From contig JUNU01000151.1 in the NCBI GenBank assembly GCA_001067655.1, positions 1-9,412 of the forward strand: a stretch of 9,412 nucleotides of DNA, in the 5' to 3' direction. The notes beneath the pieces are model-generated. The model ran no database searches. It was not told the origin of the DNA and saw only the letters and a program-made list of their open reading frames with translations. Position 1 is the stretch's first letter. Every line of letters begins with the position of its first letter. Made by a program: the position numbers and the translations under genes. Positions 6,564-9,412 of this stretch are shown here, piece after piece. Source of the DNA: Neisseria lactamica (lineage in GTDB: Bacteria; Pseudomonadota; Gammaproteobacteria; Burkholderiales; Neisseriaceae).

Positions 6564-6580
6564 AATTGTGTTCCACTTTA

Positions 6581-6685
6581 TATAGTGGATTAAAATAAAA
6601 ATGAGACAAGGTGGCAACGCATACCGTACAGATCGTACATAAGGGCGTTGGCAACGCCGTATCATTGCAATTTCCATCCACTATA
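6581..6685. mobile_element. Correia repeat enclosed element (MITE), short form of about 105 bp
   Basis: The ends are a perfect 10-bp inverted repeat, TATAGTGGAT (6581-6590) and ATCCACTATA (6676-6685). Allowing mismatches, it extends to 27 bp with 21 identities. Inside, the order of blocks follows the known Correia consensus read on the minus strand: the TACGGCGTTGCC block, two GTAC words flanking five bases (6627-6638 on plus), then the CCTTGTC and ATTTTT blocks before the end. The length fits the known short class of about 104-108 bp, which lacks the internal segment of the 150-bp class. A TA precedes the left end, in line with TA target preference. Internal hairpin: GGCGTT (6644-6649) with AACGCC (6653-6658). 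No coding capacity. Confidence 0.85.
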
Positions 6686-6687
6686 TT

Positions 6688-6699
6688 TTCAGACGACCT
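6688..6699 (-). repeat. DUS (reverse) next to the Correia element
   Basis: Exact TTCAGACGACCT, starting three bases after the right end of the Correia element. It can pair inward with 6496-6507, or with 6742-6753 in a 14-bp stem (6686-6699 with 6742-6755). Confidence 0.9.
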
Positions 6700-6741
6700 T
6701 TTGTTTGAAGACGTATCATGCAGGGACAAGATTCGCCGAAC

Positions 6742-6753
6742 AGGTCGTCTGAA
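6742..6753 (+). repeat. DUS (forward) downstream of the small minus-strand ORF
   Basis: Exact AGGTCGTCTGAA, eight bases beyond the stop of the small ORF. It faces the reverse near-DUS at 7079-7090 on the other side of that ORF. Confidence 0.9.
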
Positions 6754-6761
6754 AAGGCAGA

Positions 6762-6938
6762 TTATTTGGCTTTGTGTTTGAGTAGAAAATACATAGGTAC
6801 GATATAAAAGAGCGTGCTGATAATTAATGAGACTATGATTTTGAGTGGTCGGTCTGTTTGATAAACGTCGAGCAATAAGCCAATGCCGAAATTCACAGGG
6901 AGAAAAATGAATAGTGATGTTAAGATGATCTTTTTCAT
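6762..6938 (-). CDS. Hypothetical small two-helix membrane protein
   Basis: I do not recognise this protein. From the ATG at 6938 it would be 58 residues: MKK, a hydrophobic helix (about 4-23), a polar turn DVYQTDRPLK (24-33), a second hydrophobic helix (about 34-53), and a basic tail KHKAK. That is a plausible small inner-membrane protein. The frame is open to an upstream ATG at 7052, adding 38 mostly polar residues. Neither start has a strong ribosome site; GGAT precedes the 6938 ATG. The region is clearly AT-rich (18 G/C among the 60 bases at 6781-6840), unlike the flanking genes, which suggests a different origin or a decayed gene. DUS copies bracket it. Coding status is uncertain. Confidence 0.4.
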   Translation of the reverse strand: MKKIILTSLFIFLPVNFGIGLLLDVYQTDRPLKIIVSLIISTLFYIVPMYFLLKHKAK

Positions 6939-7078
6939 TGCGTAAAATCCATTAATTATGACCGGATGGAAACTTGCCATACCGTATTTGAAGTTGATGG
7001 ATACAGACAAGTTCCCAACGTTGAAGATAACTGTATGGGATAGAGATTTCATCTCAAGTCATTGTTGTTGAATCTATT

Positions 7079-7090
7079 TTCAGACGACCC
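7079..7090 (-). repeat. Near-DUS (reverse) upstream of the small minus-strand ORF
   Basis: TTCAGACGACCC differs from the reverse DUS only at the last base. With 6742-6753 it brackets the AT-rich segment. Confidence 0.7.
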
Positions 7091-7110
7091 CTTATCCTTT
7101 TTAACCTACC

Positions 7111-7150
7111 GTGTTTTGAAAACACCTGCTCGTGTTGCAGGTTCGATTCC
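7111..7150 (+). other. tRNA-like fragment upstream of der
   Basis: GTGT-TTTGAAA-ACAC (7111-7125) looks like an anticodon arm with a 7-base loop, T at the U33 position and a TGA (Ser) anticodon. CCTGC (7125-7129) and GCAGG (7137-7141) form a 5-bp stem like a variable arm. GGTTCGATTCC (7140-7150) equals the tRNA T-loop (B box) consensus. The T stem does not close on the 3' side, there is no acceptor strand or CCA, and no D arm is visible upstream. It could be a decayed tRNA remnant or chance. Confidence 0.25.
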
Positions 7151-7181
7151 GAACTGACACTTGACACAGAAAGACCCAAAC

Positions 7182-8639
7182 ATGAAACCCACCATCGCCC
7201 TTGTCGGCCGCCCGAACGTCGGCAAATCCACCTTGTTCAACCGCCTGACGCGCACCAAAGACGCGCTTGTGCACGACCTGCCCGGCTTGACCCGCGACCG
7301 CCATTACGGACACGGCAAAATCGGCAGCAAACCTTATCTCGTCATTGATACCGGCGGTTTTGAGCCGGTTGTGGACAGCGGCATTTTGCACGAAATGGCG
7401 AAGCAGACTTTGCAGGCTGTCGATGAAGCCGATTCCGTCGTGTTCTTGGTGGACGGCCGCACTGGTCTGACCCCGCAAGACAAAATCATCGCCGACCGCC
7501 TGCGCCAAAGCCCACGCCCCGTTTATCTGGCGGTAAACAAAGGCGAGGGCGGCAACAGAGCTGTGCTTGCCGCCGAGTTTTACGAACTGGCATTGGGCGA
7601 ACCGCACGTTATTTCCGGCGCGCACGGCGACGGCGTGTATTACCTGATTGAAGAAATTTTAGAAAACTTCCCTGAGCCTGAAGCCGAAGAAGCCGATGTA
7701 AAACATCCTGTTTTTGCCGTCATCGGTCGTCCGAATGTCGGCAAATCCACACTGGTTAACGCCATTCTCGGCGAAGAGCGCGTGATTGCCTTCGATATGG
7801 CAGGTACGACGCGCGACAGCATCCACATCGATTTCGAACGCGAAGGCAAACCGTTTACCATTATCGATACCGCAGGCGTGCGCCGTCGCGGCAAAGTTGA
7901 CGAGGCGGTGGAGAAGTTCTCCGTTATCAAAGCGATGCAGGCGGTTGAGGCGGCAAACGTTGCCGTTTTGGTATTGGACGCGCAGCAGGACATCGCCGAC
8001 CAAGATGCCACGATTGCCGGTTTCGCCTTGGAAGCAGGGCGAGCGCTGGTAGTTGCCGTCAATAAATGGGACGGCATCAGCGAAGAGCGGCGCGAACAGA
8101 TCAAACGCGACATTTCTTGCAAACTGTATTTCCTCGATTTTGCCAAGTTCCACTTCATTTCAGCATTGAAAGAACGCGGCATCGACGGATTGTTCGACAG
8201 CATTCAGGCAGCCTACAACGCCGCCATGATTAAGATGCCGACGCCGAAAATCACCCGCGTCCTGCAAAGCGCCATCGAGCGCCAACAGCCGCCGCGCGCA
8301 GGTTTGGTGCGCCCGAAAATGCGTTATGCCCACCAAGGCGGCATGAACCCGCCCGTGATTGTGGTACACGGCAATTCGCTGCACGCGATTTCCGACAGCT
8401 ATACGCGCTACCTGACCCAGACGTTCCGCAAAGCCTTCAACCTGCAAGGCACGCCGCTTCGGATTCAATACAATGTTTCGGAAAATCCGTATGAAAAGGC
8501 GGAAGACAAACCGAAGAAAAAACCTTTGCGCCGCGTCAGTCTGAGCAACCGCATCGAAAAACGCGAGGGTCGCAAGGAAGAGAAAAACCGTTTTAAAAAG
8601 AAAGCCAAAGTCAGCGTGAAAAAACAGCACAGCAAATAA
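7182..8639 (+). CDS. der: Ribosome biogenesis GTPase Der (EngA), double-domain GTPase
   Basis: Der is an essential GTPase that binds the 50S subunit during its late assembly. Its 485 residues hold the diagnostic tandem G domains. Domain 1 has the P-loop GRPNVGKST (9-17), DTGG (56-59) and NKGE (119-122). Domain 2 has GRPNVGKST (182-190), DTAG (229-232), NKWD (294-297) and SAL (327-329). A C-terminal KH-like domain follows (about 350-435), then a strongly basic tail rich in Lys and Arg (445-485). The frame extends to a TTG at 7161, but the ATG at 7182 gives the family N-terminus MKPTIALVGRPNVGKS and is chosen; GAAAG (7169-7173) is a weak ribosome site. I found no convincing promoter upstream. 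Upstream terminators suggest der is transcribed separately from hisS-yfgM. Confidence 0.98.
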   Translation: MKPTIALVGRPNVGKSTLFNRLTRTKDALVHDLPGLTRDRHYGHGKIGSKPYLVIDTGGFEPVVDSGILHEMAKQTLQAVDEADSVVFLVDGRTGLTPQDKIIADRLRQSPRPVYLAVNKGEGGNRAVLAAEFYELALGEPHVISGAHGDGVYYLIEEILENFPEPEAEEADVKHPVFAVIGRPNVGKSTLVNAILGEERVIAFDMAGTTRDSIHIDFEREGKPFTIIDTAGVRRRGKVDEAVEKFSVIKAMQAVEAANVAVLVLDAQQDIADQDATIAGFALEAGRALVVAVNKWDGISEERREQIKRDISCKLYFLDFAKFHFISALKERGIDGLFDSIQAAYNAAMIKMPTPKITRVLQSAIERQQPPRAGLVRPKMRYAHQGGMNPPVIVVHGNSLHAISDSYTRYLTQTFRKAFNLQGTPLRIQYNVSENPYEKAEDKPKKKPLRRVSLSNRIEKREGRKEEKNRFKKKAKVSVKKQHSK

Positions 8640-8651
8640 ATCTGACGAAAC

Positions 8652-8681
8652 AAGGGGCGCGCCGCGAGGTGCACCCCTTTT
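8652..8681 (+). terminator. Rho-independent terminator of der
   Basis: 8652-8662 pairs with 8669-8679: an 11-bp stem with one C-A mismatch and one G-T wobble, outer part AAGGGG/CCCCTT, loop CGCGAG, ending in TTTT (8678-8681). It starts 13 bp after the der stop. Confidence 0.8.
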
Positions 8682-8776
8682 AGATTGCAGCCGGAACGAG
8701 TAGGGCGGTTGGGGATGAAGCCTTTTTGGAGTTGGTTGGCTAAGATTTTGTAATAAAAGGATTTTGTTTAATGGCA

Positions 8777-8788
8777 AGGTCGTCTGAA
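8777..8788 (+). repeat. DUS (forward) between der and hfq
   Basis: Exact AGGTCGTCTGAA, single copy without a nearby inverted partner. Confidence 0.9.
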
Positions 8789-8824
8789 AATCCAAATCCT
8801 CCGCCGTATGTCTGATTGCAAAAA

Positions 8825-8852
8825 TTGTTTGTATTGAAATGATTTGTATAGT
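8825..8852 (+). promoter_or_regulatory. Possible distal hfq promoter
   Basis: TTGTTT (8825-8830), a 16-bp spacer and TATAGT (8847-8852). It has the same -35 hexamer and spacing as the putative panC promoter. It would give an hfq leader of about 150 nt. Confidence 0.35.
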
Positions 8853-8922
8853 ACATTTAGGTAAAAAATCGCTGAAAAGCCCGTTGTTTGATAGAGGTTT
8901 GCATATTCTTACGGAAAAATAG

Positions 8923-8952
8923 TTGGTAATTTTTCTCGTTCGGGTCTACAAT
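8923..8952 (+). promoter_or_regulatory. Putative proximal hfq promoter
   Basis: TTGGTA (8923-8928), an 18-bp spacer and TACAAT (8947-8952). Leader of about 50 nt, containing two short AT-rich hairpins: CGTT/AACG (8965-8968 with 8974-8977) and GATT/AATC (within 8977-8988). Confidence 0.5.
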
Positions 8953-9009
8953 CCGACTCATGTTCGTTTTCAAAACGATTTCAAAATCATAATAATGGAG
9001 CTTATGAAT

Positions 9010-9300
9010 ATGACAGCTAAAGGACAAATGTTACAAGATCCTTTTTTGAATGCGTTGCGTAAAGAGCACGTTCCGGTTTCGATTTATTTGGTCAACGGTA
9101 TCAAACTGCAAGGCCAAGTCGAGTCGTTTGACCAATACGTCGTTCTGCTGCGTAATACTTCCGTTACCCAAATGGTTTATAAACACGCGATTTCAACTAT
9201 CGTTCCTGCCCGTGCCGTGAGCCTGCAACACGAGAACAAACCCCAAGCTGCTGCGGCTGCTCCGGTTCAAGTTGAGACCGTGCAACAACCTGCCGAATAA
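9010..9300 (+). CDS. hfq: RNA chaperone Hfq
   Basis: Hfq is a hexameric Sm-like protein that pairs small RNAs with mRNAs. The 96 residues comprise the Sm core (about 8-68) and an Ala/Gln-rich tail. Conserved RNA-contact residues are present: Q9, Y26, Q42, and the YKH motif with K58 and H59 of the proximal site. Compared with the E. coli sequence there is one extra residue in the NTSVTQMVYKH loop, Y43 replaces Phe, and the lateral rim reads RKEH (17-20) rather than RRER. In-frame ATGs lie at 8995, 9004 and 9010. The GGAG at 8997-9000 is 9 bases from the 9010 ATG but only 3 from 9004, so MTAKGQMLQD is chosen. Its position after der matches the usual betaproteobacterial order. Confidence 0.97.
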   Translation: MTAKGQMLQDPFLNALRKEHVPVSIYLVNGIKLQGQVESFDQYVVLLRNTSVTQMVYKHAISTIVPARAVSLQHENKPQAAAAAPVQVETVQQPAE

Positions 9301-9326
9301 TGTATGTAACGCATTAATCGATTCTG

Positions 9327-9358
9327 ATACCTTACCGCTTGGTCGGTAAGGTATTTTT
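9327..9358 (+). terminator. Rho-independent terminator of hfq
   Basis: ATACCTTACCG (9327-9337) pairs perfectly with CGGTAAGGTAT (9344-9354): an 11-bp stem, 6-base loop and a TTTTT run (9354-9358). It lies 26 bp after the hfq stop. Confidence 0.92.
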
Positions 9359-9361
9359 ATT

Positions 9362-9373
9362 TTCAGACGACTT
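9362..9373 (-). repeat. Near-DUS (reverse) after the hfq terminator
   Basis: TTCAGACGACTT has one mismatch to the reverse DUS. It follows the terminator T run directly. Confidence 0.65.
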
Positions 9374-9382
9374 TGGATTCGG

Positions 9383-9412
9383 ATTTCAAGTGCAACACTA
9401 GTGTATCAGTGG
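9383..9412. mobile_element. Possible left end of an IS30-family (IS1655-like) insertion sequence, cut by the window edge
   Basis: The last about 25 bases contain a perfect palindrome ACACTAGTGT (9395-9404) in a context that resembles, from memory, the terminal region of neisserial IS30-family elements. No transposase sequence is inside the window, so this cannot be confirmed here. Confidence 0.25.

Larger units (their letters stand above)
8682..9009 (+). other. der-hfq intergenic region (non-coding)
   Basis: Together with the der terminator this makes a 370-base stretch without a gene. I see no credible ORF or RNA gene. It holds one DUS (8777-8788) inside a 7-bp inverted repeat, GGATTTT (8759-8765) with AAAATCC (8787-8793), and two promoter-like elements before hfq. 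The sequence from about 8800 on is AT-rich. Confidence 0.6.

Noticed and set aside
6551..6611. CCTTGTCT (6551-6558) complementary to AGACAAGG (6604-6611)
   Set aside because: An 8-bp match between the yfgM terminator and the Correia element. The second word is part of the normal Correia consensus, so the pairing is most likely coincidence.
7161..7166. TTGACA as a -35 box for der
   Set aside because: A partner -10 box would fall inside the der coding sequence, so it cannot drive der from the ATG at 7182. It is probably chance.
7101..7625. 174-codon minus-strand ORF over the der 5' end
   Set aside because: It is antisense to the first G domain of der and has no recognisable features.
8160..8795. 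211-codon minus-strand ORF over the der 3' end
   Set aside because: It overlaps the der KH domain and terminator, with no motif or ribosome site. It is a shadow of der.
8995..9009. Upstream in-frame hfq starts at 8995 and 9004
   Set aside because: The GGAG at 8997-9000 is correctly spaced only for the ATG at 9010, and the Hfq family starts at that point.
1..9412. CRISPR array, toxin-antitoxin, defence or phage genes, phase-variable repeats
   Set aside because: No regularly spaced repeats, no suitable ORF pairs, no phage-like proteins, and no long homopolymer or short tandem repeat tracts were found.

Overview
The window looks like a chromosomal segment of a commensal Neisseria, most likely from the N. 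mucosa/N. sicca/N. macacae group. The main evidence is the 12-mer AGGTCGTCTGAA. It occurs ten times exactly (both strands) and at least seven more times with one mismatch, nearly always between genes. That is the AG-mucDUS dialect of the neisserial DNA uptake sequence (DUS). The proteins (PanB, PanC, HisS, Der, Hfq) also read as close neisserial orthologues, and a short Correia-type repeat (a Neisseria MITE) is present.

Layout. Bases 1-54 are the 3' part of tRNA-Thr(UGU), followed by its terminator. panB (187-975, +) and panC (1148-1984, +) make pantothenate from ketoisovalerate and beta-alanine. They are separated by an inverted-DUS hairpin, and each has its own TATAAT box, so they look like two transcription units. 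A second inverted-DUS hairpin (1998-2042) separates panC from two minus-strand genes: a secreted SIMPL/DUF541 protein (2057-2782) and trkA (2921-4333, potassium-uptake regulator). A divergent intergenic region with a third inverted DUS follows, then the plus-strand series hisS (4571-5866), yfgM-like (5867-6496, abutting hisS), der (7182-8639) and hfq (9010-9300). The window ends just past the hfq terminator, possibly at the edge of an insertion sequence.

The hisS-yfgM-der-hfq order is the usual betaproteobacterial order without bamB, which Neisseria lacks. The former bamB position (6497-7181) is the most unusual part of the window. It holds a terminator, a 105-bp Correia element, an AT-rich stretch with a small putative membrane ORF, and a tRNA-like fragment. 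DUS copies bracket the Correia element and the small ORF as two successive inward-facing pairs. This resembles a small exchangeable cassette site.

I see no CRISPR array, toxin-antitoxin pair, prophage or defence system. Most of the window is ordinary housekeeping sequence. The points worth a second look are the DUS architecture, the yfgM-der gap, the structured panC leader and the two window edges.
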